Assembly (NCBI GenBank): GCA_021805565.1
Contig: JAJZFA010000048.1
Span: 62,001-126,000, forward strand
DNA from: Pseudomonadota bacterium
GTDB lineage: Bacteria; Pseudomonadota; Alphaproteobacteria; Acetobacterales; Acetobacteraceae
Length of the DNA: 64,000 nucleotides
Direction of reading: 5' to 3'
The position numbers and the translations under genes are program-made. The notes under the pieces are model-generated. The model made no database searches, was not told the origin of the DNA, and worked only from the letters and a program-made list of their open reading frames with translations. Of the stretch, positions 1 through 8,826 are shown piece after piece (position 1 is the stretch's first letter; each line of letters opens with the position of its first letter).

Positions 1-1
1 G

Positions 2-100
2 CGGCGGGCGCTGACGCTGAACCCGGCGCCGGATGACGCGAAAAAACTGGAGGCGAAGTTGGATATCGCCAGGCCGGATGCTGTGCTGAGCGGACAATAG
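2..100 (+). CDS. 3' end of an unidentified protein, possibly a TPR protein (partial)
   Basis: An open frame runs in from the left edge and stops at TAG (98-100), 11 bases before ispE. It gives 32 residues ending in DAVLSGQ. The stretch LNPAPDDAKKLEAKL has the spacing of the end of a tetratricopeptide helix pair (NP followed by an A..L..KL helix). That a TPR protein often lies upstream of ispE in this lineage is my recollection, not shown here. Function cannot be assigned from this fragment. Confidence 0.5.
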   Translation, partial: RRALTLNPAPDDAKKLEAKLDIARPDAVLSGQ

Positions 101-111
101 CCGCATTCGCG

Positions 112-966
112 ATGCCGCCCTTGGTGGAATACGCGCGGGCGAAGATCAATCTTCATCTGCATGTCGTCGGACGCCGCGGCGACGGTTATCATCTGCTGGA
201 TAGTCTGGTGGCGTTTGCCGCTATTGGCGACGAACTGTCCGTATCGCCCGCGAGTCGCCTGACGTTGACGGTGAAAGGCCCGTTTGCCTCGAGCCTGGAG
301 TCCGAGGCCGACAATCTGGTTTTGCGAGCGGCCAGGGCACTGGCGGCGCGGGCGGGTATCGAGCCCTTGGGTGCGTTGGTGCTGGAGAAAAACCTTCCGG
401 TGGCATCCGGCATCGGCGGCGGATCGGCCGATGCGGCGGCCGCGCTGCGATTGCTCGGTCGTTTCTGGAATTTGGACCCCGGTCTGCAAGCAGGGCTGGC
501 CGATGGGCTGGGGGCCGATGTTCCGGTGTGTCTGGCCGGACGTCCGGCCACGATGTCGGGGATCGGCGATATCCTGGCACCGGCCCCACAGCTACCGGAG
601 CTTGGCATTGTGCTGGTCAACCCAGGCGTCGCGGTGTCCACGCCAGATGTGTTTCGCGCCCGTGCCGGGCCGTTTTCCGCGCCCGCACGGTTCCCCGACC
701 AGGGTTGGGCGGATGCGGAATCGTGCGCGGCCGCCTTGCGGGCAGCGGGCAACGATCTGGAAGCACCGGCACGGAGGCTGGCCCCCGCGATTGGCGACGT
801 GTTGGGCGTCCTGTCGGACACACGCGGTTGTCTGCTGGTTCGGATGAGCGGTTCCGGAGCGACCTGCTTCGGCTTGTTCGCCGATCCCGAGGCCGCGCGC
901 TTCGCCGCGGGGACGATTATTCGCGATGGCTGGTGGGTTTGGGGTGGCTCACTTGAGACTGCGTAG
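112..966 (+). CDS. ispE: 4-diphosphocytidyl-2-C-methyl-D-erythritol kinase
   Basis: Cytosolic GHMP kinase that phosphorylates CDP-ME at the 2-hydroxyl in the MEP isoprenoid pathway. At 284 residues it has normal family length. The N-terminal AKINLHLHVVG segment carries the conserved Lys (K11). The glycine-rich ATP loop PVASGIGGGSADAAAAL lies at about residues 96-111, the catalytic Asp is probably in GADVPVC (near 136), and the C-terminal GHMP motif MSGSGATCFGLF is at about 244-256. It starts 11 bases after the upstream stop, so it is probably co-transcribed with that gene. A tRNA-Gln gene follows in the same direction. Confidence 0.96.
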   Translation: MPPLVEYARAKINLHLHVVGRRGDGYHLLDSLVAFAAIGDELSVSPASRLTLTVKGPFASSLESEADNLVLRAARALAARAGIEPLGALVLEKNLPVASGIGGGSADAAAALRLLGRFWNLDPGLQAGLADGLGADVPVCLAGRPATMSGIGDILAPAPQLPELGIVLVNPGVAVSTPDVFRARAGPFSAPARFPDQGWADAESCAAALRAAGNDLEAPARRLAPAIGDVLGVLSDTRGCLLVRMSGSGATCFGLFADPEAARFAAGTIIRDGWWVWGGSLETA

Positions 967-1015
967 CGGTTCTGTCTTTACGTGCGGCGCTAGCCGACCT
1001 ATCACAGAACAGCGT

Positions 1016-1090
1016 TGGGGCGTCGCCAAGCGGTAAGGCAACGGATTTTGATTCCGTCATTCGGAGGTTCGATCCCTCCCGCCCCAGCCA
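1016..1090 (+). tRNA. tRNA-Gln (anticodon TTG)
   Basis: Acceptor arms TGGGGCG (1016-1022) and CGCCCCA (1080-1086) pair, followed by discriminator G and an encoded CCA (1088-1090). The anticodon stem ACGGA/TCCGT encloses the loop TTTTGAT, giving anticodon TTG (reads CAA and, by wobble, CAG). The T-arm contains GGTTCGATCC. All arms are complete, so this looks functional. It lies between ispE and ribF on the same strand. Confidence 0.96.
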
Positions 1091-1154
1091 TCGGCCGTCC
1101 CTGCCGGTGCAAGGCGCCATCTGGTCTGCCCGATGCGCGAATAAGGAGACGATC

Positions 1155-1199
1155 GTGACCGACCGCGAAGCTTGTCTCTCGATGCCCGCGAGCCTCTGA
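1155..1199 (+). CDS. possible 14-codon leader peptide ahead of ribF
   Basis: A GTG codon sits 6 bases after a strong Shine-Dalgarno AAGGAG (1143-1148). The frame encodes MTDREACLSMPASL and stops at TGA (1197-1199). That stop overlaps the ATG of ribF in a TGATG junction, while ribF itself has only a weak ribosome site. This is the geometry of a translated leader coupled to the downstream gene. Alternatively the GTG and ribosome site are fortuitous, or a frameshift separates them from ribF. No homologue is recognised. Confidence 0.35.
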   Translation: MTDREACLSMPASL

Positions 1200-2125
1200 T
1201 GCGCGTTTTTACCGATTGGCAGGATGTGCCGCCCGACGCGCGTGGCGCCACGGTTGCCCTGGGCAATTTCGACGGTGTCCATCGCGGCCACGCCAGCGTC
1301 ATCAAAGCCGCGCACGCGGCTCGGCCCGATGCGCCGCTGGCCGTGCTGACATTCGAACCGCATCCGCGCGAGGTCTTTCGCCCCGACGATCCGCCGTTTC
1401 GCCTGACCTTATCGGCCGAACGCGCCGACGCCCTGGCCGCGTTGGGCGTCGATCTGTTGTACGAACTGCCGTTCAACCACGCGTTCAGCCTGATGACCGC
1501 CGGCGATTTCGTGGAACGGGTTCTGCATGAAGGTTTCGGCGCGCGCCATCTTGTGTCCGGTCAGGATTTTGCCTTCGGCCACCGTCGCGGCGGAAGCACC
1601 GGCCTGCTCGCCGCCCGTGCCGAATCGCTAGGTATGGGCCTGACGTTGGTGCCGCCGGTCACCGACGCGCAAGGGCCGTTGTCGTCGACCCGCATTCGCC
1701 GGGCGCTACAAGACGGCTACCCCGAGCGGGCGACGGCGGAGCTGGGGCGTCCGTGGGCGATCCGCGGCATTGTAAGCCATGGCGACAAACGCGGCCGCAC
1801 GATCGGCTTTCCCACCGCCAATGTGCCGCTGGGCCGGCATCTGGAACCGGCCCGGGGGGTCTATGCGACGACCGTCAGGCTGGCCGATGGATCCGGCCAT
1901 GACGGTGTCGCCAATATCGGCCGGCGCCCGACGGTGAATGCCGGAACGGAAAGCCGGTTGGAGGTCAATCTGTTCGGCTTCGCCGGCGATATTTACGGCA
2001 CCGACATCACCGTGGCCCTGCATGCCTATATCCGCGCCGAAATCAAATTCTCCGGCCTGGACGCGCTTAAGGCGCAAATCGCGGCCGATGCCGAGGAAGC
2101 GAAACGAATTTTAAGCCTGTCCTGA
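1199..2125 (+). CDS. ribF: bifunctional riboflavin kinase / FAD synthetase
   Basis: Converts riboflavin to FMN and FMN to FAD in the cytosol. About 308 residues, the usual length. The N-terminal adenylyltransferase domain shows VALGNFDGVHRGH (HxGH-type nucleotide-binding signature) and SSTRIRRAL. The C-terminal kinase domain begins around WAIRGIVSHGDKRGRTIGFPTANV and contains YATTVRL and NIGRRPTV. ATG 1199 is chosen because the family starts just before the first beta strand; a TTG at 1172 is in frame but would add an atypical extension. Its ATG overlaps the stop of a possible leader ORF. Confidence 0.95.
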   Translation: MRVFTDWQDVPPDARGATVALGNFDGVHRGHASVIKAAHAARPDAPLAVLTFEPHPREVFRPDDPPFRLTLSAERADALAALGVDLLYELPFNHAFSLMTAGDFVERVLHEGFGARHLVSGQDFAFGHRRGGSTGLLAARAESLGMGLTLVPPVTDAQGPLSSTRIRRALQDGYPERATAELGRPWAIRGIVSHGDKRGRTIGFPTANVPLGRHLEPARGVYATTVRLADGSGHDGVANIGRRPTVNAGTESRLEVNLFGFAGDIYGTDITVALHAYIRAEIKFSGLDALKAQIAADAEEAKRILSLS

Positions 2126-2140
2126 GCGGAGAATAACGCG

Positions 2141-2887
2141 ATGCCCGTATTGCAGCGACCGGATGGCGAAATCCGCTACGAAACGTTCGGCCAGGGTTTT
2201 CCGGTGCTGCTGTTCGCACCCGGCGGTTTGCGGTCGCGCATGGACATGTGGCCTGCGCCGCCCGGCGGCCCGGCCCGGCCGTGGGTGGACTGGACCAAGG
2301 CGCTGCCGGAGGCCGGCTTTACCGCCGTGGCGATGGATCAGCGCAATGCCGGCGCGTCTCGCACCGCGATCGAGGCGGATCACGGGTGGCATACCTATGC
2401 AGCGGACCATATCGCTCTGATGGACCGGCTTGGCTTCGCCACATTCCACGTCCTGGGCGGCTGCATCGGCGGTAGCTTCTGTCTGAAAGCGATCGAGACA
2501 GCGCCGACGCGGGTTCTGTCCGCCGTGCTGCAAAATCCGATCGGCCTGCATCCCGAACATCCGGACTATTTCCCGGACAGTCATGCCGCGTGGACCCGCG
2601 AACAACGCGCCGAACGCCCCGGCCTGGATGAAGCCGCCGTCGCCGCGTTCGGACGCAACATGTGGGACCATCCGTTTGTGTTTTGCGTCGGCCGGGACTT
2701 CGTACAGACCTGCCCGGTGCCGGCGTTTCTGCTGCCGGGCAACGATATCCCTCATCCGGCCGCAACCAGCGCGGAGTTGGCGGCACTGTTGCCGGACGTC
2801 GACGTCCTGACCGACTGGCGCGGCCCGGAGTATTTGGAGCGGCAGCGCAGCCGTGTGGTGGCGTTCTTAAAAGCGAATACGCCGTAG
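2141..2887 (+). CDS. alpha/beta-hydrolase fold protein with atypical catalytic residues
   Basis: 248 residues with an alpha/beta-hydrolase layout: an early beta strand VLLFAPGG, an oxyanion region, MDQRNAGAS after the third strand, the nucleophile elbow LGGCIGGSF, and LLPGNDIPHP for the acid strand. The nucleophile position is Cys108 (GGCIGG) rather than Ser, as in dienelactone hydrolases. I do not see the usual catalytic His near the C-terminus; that segment reads TDWRGPEYLERQ. It follows ribF by 15 bases with ribosome site GGAG, so it is probably in the same transcript. Substrate unknown; it may be an inactive or repurposed member. Confidence 0.8.
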   Translation: MPVLQRPDGEIRYETFGQGFPVLLFAPGGLRSRMDMWPAPPGGPARPWVDWTKALPEAGFTAVAMDQRNAGASRTAIEADHGWHTYAADHIALMDRLGFATFHVLGGCIGGSFCLKAIETAPTRVLSAVLQNPIGLHPEHPDYFPDSHAAWTREQRAERPGLDEAAVAAFGRNMWDHPFVFCVGRDFVQTCPVPAFLLPGNDIPHPAATSAELAALLPDVDVLTDWRGPEYLERQRSRVVAFLKANTP

Positions 2888-2888
2888 C

Positions 2889-3329
2889 TTAACCTTCATT
2901 GGCCAGCGGCTTCCAAAGGCGCGGGTCGAACTGGAACGGTTCGGTTTCGCGAAGCGTTGCCAGCGCGGCGCCGGGATGAGCCGGGTTCCACAAAATGTTC
3001 CAGGCGTGCGGCACCAGCACGGATGGCACACGCAGGGCGGCCGAACGGCACTCTTTCAGCCATGCGTTACCGATCGCGACGGTGTCGTTATCCACGATGT
3101 ACACAGCATTTGGCGTGTCCGGCACCACGACACGCATCAGCACGTAATCCACCGGCAACAGCTCGAACGGCAGATCGAGGTGAACGCGGACTTCCAGAGC
3201 GGCCAATGCGGGATGATCCGCGAGATAGACAACGGGACGGCCGGGGCTGTTCCATCGTCCGCCGAAACGACGGGCGCCTTCGCCGGTCAGGTCCGCGTGG
3301 GGGCGGCGGCAAAGCCGCCAGGCATCCAT
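2889..3329 (-). CDS. RES-domain toxin
   Basis: 146 residues. The segment GARRFGGRWNSPGRPVVYLA followed by LAALEVRVHL is the RES family signature: conserved Arg with GGRWN, then the Glu. SAALRVPSVLVP and NILWNPAHP form the later family blocks. RES toxins of the MbcT/ParT type degrade NAD+ or ADP-ribosylate a host target; which of these applies here is not visible. The start is the ATG of a TGATG junction with the upstream antitoxin, giving one base of overlap and likely translational coupling. It ends one base after the convergent hydrolase gene. Confidence 0.88.
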   Translation of the reverse strand: MDAWRLCRRPHADLTGEGARRFGGRWNSPGRPVVYLADHPALAALEVRVHLDLPFELLPVDYVLMRVVVPDTPNAVYIVDNDTVAIGNAWLKECRSAALRVPSVLVPHAWNILWNPAHPGAALATLRETEPFQFDPRLWKPLANEG

Positions 3330-3733
3330 CAGGCGGCAAGCCCGTGCGCAATGCGCCCCAACATCGCTTCGACCTGGCGCGTGCCGATGTCGGTATCGAG
3401 CCGGTCCAGCGGCGCTTCCCCATCCAACAGAGGCGTCGGGCGCCGCAGCCAAGTGTGCGCCTTTTCCCGGTCGCCGAAGGTGGCTTCGGTTTCTTCCACG
3501 ATGCGCAGCAGACGGCTGAACCGGTCGGACTGATCGGGCGTCAGGGACCCCAGCACGCGCCGATGCGCCAAAGTTTTGCGAGACAACGCGAGGCGGTCGA
3601 GTTCGGCCGGCGAAATGCGCCCTTCGTCCAGGGCTTTATCCACGACAGAAAGCAGCAATCCGTTGCGGACGTAGGGCAACCACGCCGTTGGTGCTTCAGC
3701 TAATCCATACGGTTTTGACGATGTGCCGGTCAT
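3329..3733 (-). CDS. Xre/MbcA/ParS-type antitoxin (DUF2384)
   Basis: 134 residues, located directly upstream of and overlapping the RES toxin by one base. The C-terminal half (about 75-130) with EETEATFGDREKAHTWLRRP and LLDGEAPLDRLDTDIGTRQVEAMLGRI matches the toxin-binding MbcA/ParS region. The N-terminal half is the helical Xre-like part. Its likely role is to neutralise the RES toxin and repress its own promoter. Only 38 bases separate it from cobT on the same strand, so it may have its own promoter in that gap or be read from the cob transcript. No clear Shine-Dalgarno precedes the ATG. Confidence 0.88.
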   Translation of the reverse strand: MTGTSSKPYGLAEAPTAWLPYVRNGLLLSVVDKALDEGRISPAELDRLALSRKTLAHRRVLGSLTPDQSDRFSRLLRIVEETEATFGDREKAHTWLRRPTPLLDGEAPLDRLDTDIGTRQVEAMLGRIAHGLAA

Positions 3734-3771
3734 GGGTGTGCATATGGCCGAAGTTGGGGGGAAGTCAAGGG

Positions 3772-5652
3772 TTATGCGACGATCGCCGATCGTTCTCCGG
3801 CGGCTCGCGCCCAGGCGGCTTCCATGTCCTCATCGAATAATTCGGTCAGTTTTTTCATCATCGTGCCGCCAAGTTCCTCGGCATCCACGATGGTCACCGC
3901 ACGCCGGTAATAGCGTGTTACGTCGTGACCGATACCGATGGCGATCAGTTCCACCTGATTGCGGTGCTCGATGTCGCGGATTACCTCGCGCAGGTGCTTT
4001 TCCAGGTAATTTCCCGGGTTTACCGACAAGGTCGAGTCATCGACCGGCGCGCCGTCGGAGATCACCATCAGAATGCGGCGGTGCTCCGGCCGGACGAGCA
4101 GACGGCGATAGGCCCACAGCAGGGCCTCGCCGTCGATGTTCTCTTTCAGCAGCCCTTCGCGCAGCATCAGGCCCAGGTTTTTCCGCGCCCGCCGCCATGG
4201 CGAATCCGCGGCCTTATAAATGATATGGCGCAGATCGTTCAGTCGTCCGGGATTGCGGGGCTTGCCGTCCTGCACCCATCGTTCCCGGCTTTGTCCGCCT
4301 TTCCAGGCGCGGGTGGTAAAGCCGAGCACTTCCACTTTTACGGCGCAGCGTTCGAGCGTGCGGGCGAGAATATCGCCGCACATCGCGGCCACGGTGATCG
4401 GGCGGCCGCGCATCGAACCGGAGTTGTCGATCAGCAGGCTGACGACGGTATCGCGAAATTCCATATCCAGTTCGCGCTTGAACGACAGCGCCAGCAGCGG
4501 GTTGGTGACGACGCGAGCCAGGCGTCCGGCGTCCAGCATGCCTTCGTCCAGGTCGAATTCCCACGACCGGGTTTGCTGCGCCAGCAACCGCCGCTGCAGC
4601 CGGTTCGCCAGCTTGGAGATGACCCCTTGCATGTGCTGCAACTGCTGATCGAGTTGCTGCCGCAGCCGCGACAGCTCATCGGCGTCGCACAGATCCTCGG
4701 CATCGACTTCCTCATCGAACTGCCGCGTATAGGCACGATAAACGGCCTCGCTGTCGGGGTTGGGCCGTTCCCGCCGCGGCTGGGGACCGCCGGGACGATC
4801 GTCGCCCTCGGCAACCGCGGCGTCTTCCTCGGATTCCGACCCGTCGTCGTCGGCGGCTTCGCCCTCCATTTCCTCCGGCTGGGCACCCAGCATCGAGTCC
4901 TGTTCGGATTCCGATTGGCCTTCGCCGTCCTGGGAATTGTCCTGCGACCCGGATTGTTCGCCGCCGTCGTCGCCGTCTTCGGAGTTATCGTCCGGTTCGG
5001 CGTCCACCTCGGCTTCCGCCAGATCGAGGGCGGCCAGCAGTTTCCGCGAGGCGCGCGCGAAAGCGGTCTGGTCGTTTTGCGCCGTCGTCATTTCGGACAG
5101 CGCCCGGTCGGCGGACTCGCCCAGCGTATCGCGCCACAGATCGAGTACGCGCCGGGCGGATTCGGGGACAGCGTTACCGGAGATGCGTTCGCGGGCCAGC
5201 AAGGATAGGGCTTTGTCGATCGGCAACTGGTCCTTGCGGGTCATGCGGTCATAGCCTTCGGACTCGCATTCCTCGGCCAGTTTGGCCTGCAAATTACCGC
5301 GCACGCCGTCCATGAAGCGGGAACCGACGACTTCCACGCGCACCTGCTCCATCGCGTCGTAGGCATCTTTCGCCTCCCGCCGCGTCGGCATGCGCTGGGC
5401 ATGCACACCGTCGTCGTGATGGCGCAGGCGTAACGCGATGGCGTCGGACTGGCCGCGCAATTTCGCCATTTCGGCGGGCGGCAAGGCTCGGGTCGGCAAG
5501 GGCAGGCGCGCCCGTTTGCCGGAGACGCCGGACGGGCCGGGCTGAAACGCCACCTGCACATCCGGCTGTTCGGCGATCGCCCGCAGCACACCCGCGGTCG
5601 CGCGCTTGAATTCCTCGGCGCGCGCGTTGTCCTTGCTGTTGGTCCCGCTCAT
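3772..5652 (-). CDS. cobT: cobaltochelatase subunit CobT
   Basis: Large VWA subunit of the aerobic ATP-dependent cobaltochelatase (CobN-CobS-CobT), which inserts cobalt into hydrogenobyrinic acid diamide in B12 synthesis. 626 residues, normal for CobT. The N-terminal region (about 1-205) includes [16 protein letters not shown]. An extremely acidic linker spans about 211-300. The C-terminal von Willebrand A domain has the MIDAS motif DNSGS at 409-413, followed by [12 protein letters not shown]. It lies 13 bases downstream of cobS on the same strand. cobN is not in the window. Confidence 0.96.
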   Translation of the reverse strand: MSGTNSKDNARAEEFKRATAGVLRAIAEQPDVQVAFQPGPSGVSGKRARLPLPTRALPPAEMAKLRGQSDAIALRLRHHDDGVHAQRMPTRREAKDAYDAMEQVRVEVVGSRFMDGVRGNLQAKLAEECESEGYDRMTRKDQLPIDKALSLLARERISGNAVPESARRVLDLWRDTLGESADRALSEMTTAQNDQTAFARASRKLLAALDLAEAEVDAEPDDNSEDGDDGGEQSGSQDNSQDGEGQSESEQDSMLGAQPEEMEGEAADDDGSESEEDAAVAEGDDRPGGPQPRRERPNPDSEAVYRAYTRQFDEEVDAEDLCDADELSRLRQQLDQQLQHMQGVISKLANRLQRRLLAQQTRSWEFDLDEGMLDAGRLARVVTNPLLALSFKRELDMEFRDTVVSLLIDNSGSMRGRPITVAAMCGDILARTLERCAVKVEVLGFTTRAWKGGQSRERWVQDGKPRNPGRLNDLRHIIYKAADSPWRRARKNLGLMLREGLLKENIDGEALLWAYRRLLVRPEHRRILMVISDGAPVDDSTLSVNPGNYLEKHLREVIRDIEHRNQVELIAIGIGHDVTRYYRRAVTIVDAEELGGTMMKKLTELFDEDMEAAWARAAGERSAIVA

Positions 5653-5665
5653 GGTCCGGCGCCGC

Positions 5666-6682
5666 TTACGCGAACTTCCGCGTTGTAAAGCCGCCGGTGG
5701 GAATGTCTTCGTTAAAGCAGCGCTGATAATATTCGCCTACGGTGGATCGTTCGGCCTCATCGCATTTATTCATGAACGTGACCCGGAAGGCGAAGCCGAC
5801 ATCGCCGAAGATGCGGGCATTTTCCGCCCAGGTGATGACGGTTCGCGGCGACATGACGGTGGAGATGTCTCCGTTGATGAATCCCGCGCGGGTCAGATCG
5901 GCCAGCGCCACCATGCTTTCGACGCGCTTTTTGAAGGCGGCGTCCTTGGTGCCATCGACGCCCATTTTGGCCAGGACGATGGCGGTTTCGGTGGCGTGGG
6001 GCAGATAATTCAGTGTGGCGACGATGTTCCAGCGGTCCATCTGGCCCTGATTGATCTGCTGCGTGCCGTGGTACAGCCCGGTTGTGTCGCCGAGACCGAC
6101 CGTGTTGGCCGTGGAGAACAGGCGGAACGACGGATGCGGCCGGATCACCCGGTTCTGATCCAGCAGCGTCAGCTTGCCTTCGACTTCCAGCACGCGCTGG
6201 ATGACGAACATCACATCCGGGCGCCCGGCATCGTATTCGTCGAACACCAGCGCGCAGGCATGCTGCAATGCCCAGGGCAAAATGCCCTCGCGAAATTCGG
6301 TGATCTGTTTGCCATCCTTCAGGACGATCGCGTCCTTGCCGATCAGGTCGATGCGGCTGATATGGCTGTCCAGGTTGACGCGGATGCAGGGCCAGTTGAG
6401 CCGGGCGGCCACTTGCTCGATATGTGTCGATTTACCGGTGCCGTGATATCCCTGGATCATCACGCGGCGGTTGTAGGAAAACCCCGCCAGGATGGCCAAG
6501 GTGGTTTCCCGGTCGAATTTATACGACGTATCGATATCGGGCACATGTTCGGTACGCACCGCGAACGCGGGAACGTCCATGTCGATATCGAGACCGAACG
6601 CCTCGCGCGCCGACACAATGGTATCGGGTTGGTTTATCTCCGACGTGGGACGGGGCAGGGGGACAGCGACAGCCGTGTTCAT
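5666..6682 (-). CDS. cobS: cobaltochelatase subunit CobS (AAA+ ATPase)
   Basis: MoxR-class AAA+ motor of the aerobic cobaltochelatase. 338 residues, typical length. Walker [10 protein letters not shown] is at about 78-86, Walker [12 protein letters not shown] at about 143-152, and a sensor-like LFSTANTVG follows. It partners with CobT immediately downstream, matching the conserved cobS-cobT order of alphaproteobacteria. A J-domain gene lies upstream on the same strand, about 90 bases away. Confidence 0.97.
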   Translation of the reverse strand: MNTAVAVPLPRPTSEINQPDTIVSAREAFGLDIDMDVPAFAVRTEHVPDIDTSYKFDRETTLAILAGFSYNRRVMIQGYHGTGKSTHIEQVAARLNWPCIRVNLDSHISRIDLIGKDAIVLKDGKQITEFREGILPWALQHACALVFDEYDAGRPDVMFVIQRVLEVEGKLTLLDQNRVIRPHPSFRLFSTANTVGLGDTTGLYHGTQQINQGQMDRWNIVATLNYLPHATETAIVLAKMGVDGTKDAAFKKRVESMVALADLTRAGFINGDISTVMSPRTVITWAENARIFGDVGFAFRVTFMNKCDEAERSTVGEYYQRCFNEDIPTGGFTTRKFA

Positions 6683-6770
6683 AGTCCAGCGTTTCCTGTT
6701 GCAATTCCTGGAAAGTCTAACGTTGACGGCGCGCGGCGCAAGAGCGGCACGCCAATCGGGCGGATTGTGG

Positions 6771-7379
6771 CTAGCCGGCGGCGGTGGCGCGCGCCTCGGA
6801 ACCCAGTTTCGAGCGAACCGCGGCGTAGGCGAGATTGATCGTCTTCAGTCGTTCCTCGGCATCGCGGCTGCCGCCGTTGGCGTCGGGGTGGTGGCGTTTT
6901 GCCAGTTCCTTATAACGGCTTTTCACCGCGTCCAGCGTGGTGGGCCAAGCCAGCCCCAGGGTCGCCAGGGGTTCTCTCAATTCGGACGGCGTCTGGCGCG
7001 GATCGGGGGCTTTGGACGATTTCATCCGCCCCGCGGCCAAAATATTCAGCGGATCTTTCAGCGCGTCGTCTTCCCAGGCTGTGTGACCCAGGCTGCCGAT
7101 CGGCCATGTCGGGCGCTGCCAGGATGTATCGGCACGCAACTGGGCTTCGACCTCGGCCGGCGACATGCCTTTGTAGAAGTCCCAGCCGGCGTTGTAAGCG
7201 CGCACATGCTCCAGGCAGAACCAGTGATAATCGTTCAGGCTGGTGCGGGATTTCGGGGCGCGATACTCCCCGGCTTCATGACAGGCGGGCATGTCGCACG
7301 GCCGTCCCGGCGGTGCGGCCGGATCGGGAGCATAGGCCCGGAGGCGCCCGGAGGCGTGAGGAGGGCGTCGCATCATCAT
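6771..7379 (-). CDS. J-domain protein with N-terminal Cys/His cluster
   Basis: About 202 residues from the ATG at 7379; two further in-frame ATGs follow immediately. The C-terminal J domain (about 130-195) contains the HPD tripeptide in [10 protein letters not shown], which stimulates Hsp70 ATPase activity. The N-terminal part has C28, C33, H34, C55 and H58 in a zinc-site-like arrangement, with [16 protein letters not shown] and WFCLEHV. It lacks the G/F and DnaJ central domains, so it is a specialised co-chaperone. It precedes cobS on the same strand, as in many alphaproteobacteria. A longer start at 7448 is open but lacks support. Confidence 0.85.
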   Translation of the reverse strand: MMMRRPPHASGRLRAYAPDPAAPPGRPCDMPACHEAGEYRAPKSRTSLNDYHWFCLEHVRAYNAGWDFYKGMSPAEVEAQLRADTSWQRPTWPIGSLGHTAWEDDALKDPLNILAAGRMKSSKAPDPRQTPSELREPLATLGLAWPTTLDAVKSRYKELAKRHHPDANGGSRDAEERLKTINLAYAAVRSKLGSEARATAAG

Positions 7380-7569
7380 GGCCTTTATGTGCGGCCGGAC
7401 CGGCGGTTGGCAATGGCGGATGGGCCGGTTCGCATTGGATTTTGGCACCGGCCACCATATTCACGCCTCGCGATCGGCGGCATCGCGGGCCGCGATACAA
7501 GGTCGTCCGTGGTCGGTCGCCGGATGTCATTGTGTCGAATCGCCGCGTGTCGCCCTGGGGCCTATTGTG

Positions 7570-8826
7570 TCACGCCGCCGTGAACAGGCGCTGACCGAGG
7601 AACGAGCCCTGCCGTATGCCGCCGGGACAGGCGAACAGCCCCCCGCCGGTGTGCGTCACAAATTGGTTCAGCATATCGAATTTCGCCATTGTCCCGAAAA
7701 GCTTGACGAAGCCTGTCCGGGGATCGGTCTGGTAGCACAAAAACAGCAGCCCGGCGTCATACTCCATACCCTGACGCCAGGGCGGCCAGCGTTCCGCGGT
7801 GAAGTTCGCTCCATCGTTATAGGAATAGCCGCGGCGAAGGATTTCGGCCGCCCCGTTGGCCGCGGCGTTACCCAGCCGGACATGCGCGTTGTCTGGAATG
7901 ACCGGATTTTCGTCCGCGTCGTTGCGGTCGAGGCCGAGTGGTTCGAATTCATTTTTCAGGCCCAGCGGGGCGCCGGAATACTTGTGGCGGCCCATGGTTT
8001 GTTCCTGAAATGAAACCTTGGTACGATCCCAGTGTTCCAGCGCTATCCGAATGCGTCGTACAACAAGATAACTCCCGTCGCGCATCCAGGCCGGCCCGTC
8101 GTCGCCCGCCCACACCGCCCGATCCGGTTGCTCGGGTGTTTGCGTGCCATCTTTGAATCCCATCAGATTCCGGGGAGTCGTCCCGTCAGGGGGCCTGGAG
8201 GAAAAGCCGGCCTGTGTCCAGCGAAGAGACGCCGAACCATAGGCCAGGCGCGCCAATTGTCGTACCGCGTGAAAGGCCACCTGAGGGTCATCCGCGCAGG
8301 CCTGAACAGATAGATCGCCGCCGGTCTTTTCCGCGATCAGTTGGTCGCCGTTGAAGCGTGGCAAATCGATCAGTGCCTCGGGGCGCAATCCCGCCAGCCC
8401 ATAACGGTCCTTGCCATCCTTGACGAACAACCCCGCTCCGAAGCCGAATGTCAGCGTTAGGCGCGAAGGTAACAACCCGATCGCCTCCGCGGTGTCAGGG
8501 CCGGGGCCGGTCAGGCTGGCGTCCATCGGTGCGGCCGTCTGGCCGGCGGTTAGCCGCCTCGCGGCGTCGGTCCATGCCTGGAGAAGCTGGACGACGGCGT
8601 CGCGCTTGTCGGCTGTCAGATCGAATGCGGCAAAATAGCAATGCGACTGCTGAGGCGTGAGAATGCCGGCCTGATGGACGCCTTCGAATGCCTCGATCCC
8701 GGCGGCACGACCAGTTGCCGCCCCGGAGCCCGGAACCCTGGCGCCGGCAGCGGCGAGCAAACCGCCGGCCGCTGTCAGCAGCCCGCGGCGGGATGCACGA
8801 TGCGGCTGTCGCAGGTGGCCGTTCAT
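7570..8826 (-). CDS. efeB: Dyp-type haem peroxidase with Tat signal (EfeB-like)
   Basis: 418 residues. The N-terminus HRASRRGLLTAAGG is a twin-arginine signal, so it is exported folded to the periplasm. The Dyp hallmark GFKDGTQ is at about 223-229, with the distal Asp. Length and Tat signal fit the EfeB branch, linked to ferrous iron uptake and haem handling. It overlaps the upstream NHL-repeat gene by four bases (ATGA), so the two are translationally coupled and share the Fur box upstream. EfeU and EfeO, the usual partners, are absent here. Confidence 0.88.
   Translation of the reverse strand: MNGHLRQPHRASRRGLLTAAGGLLAAAGARVPGSGAATGRAAGIEAFEGVHQAGILTPQQSHCYFAAFDLTADKRDAVVQLLQAWTDAARRLTAGQTAAPMDASLTGPGPDTAEAIGLLPSRLTLTFGFGAGLFVKDGKDRYGLAGLRPEALIDLPRFNGDQLIAEKTGGDLSVQACADDPQVAFHAVRQLARLAYGSASLRWTQAGFSSRPPDGTTPRNLMGFKDGTQTPEQPDRAVWAGDDGPAWMRDGSYLVVRRIRIALEHWDRTKVSFQEQTMGRHKYSGAPLGLKNEFEPLGLDRNDADENPVIPDNAHVRLGNAAANGAAEILRRGYSYNDGANFTAERWPPWRQGMEYDAGLLFLCYQTDPRTGFVKLFGTMAKFDMLNQFVTHTGGGLFACPGGIRQGSFLGQRLFTAA

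Noticed and set aside
1172-1198. TTG start extending ribF by 9 residues
   Set aside because: ATG 1199 matches the family start; the extension has no homology or ribosome site.
3925-5208. 427-residue open frame on the plus strand opposite cobT
   Set aside because: It is antisense to a full-length, clearly conserved cobT and has no domain or start features; typical of GC-rich antisense frames.
5606-6838. 410-residue open frame opposite cobS
   Set aside because: Antisense to conserved CobS with Walker motifs; low-complexity translation with no recognisable fold.
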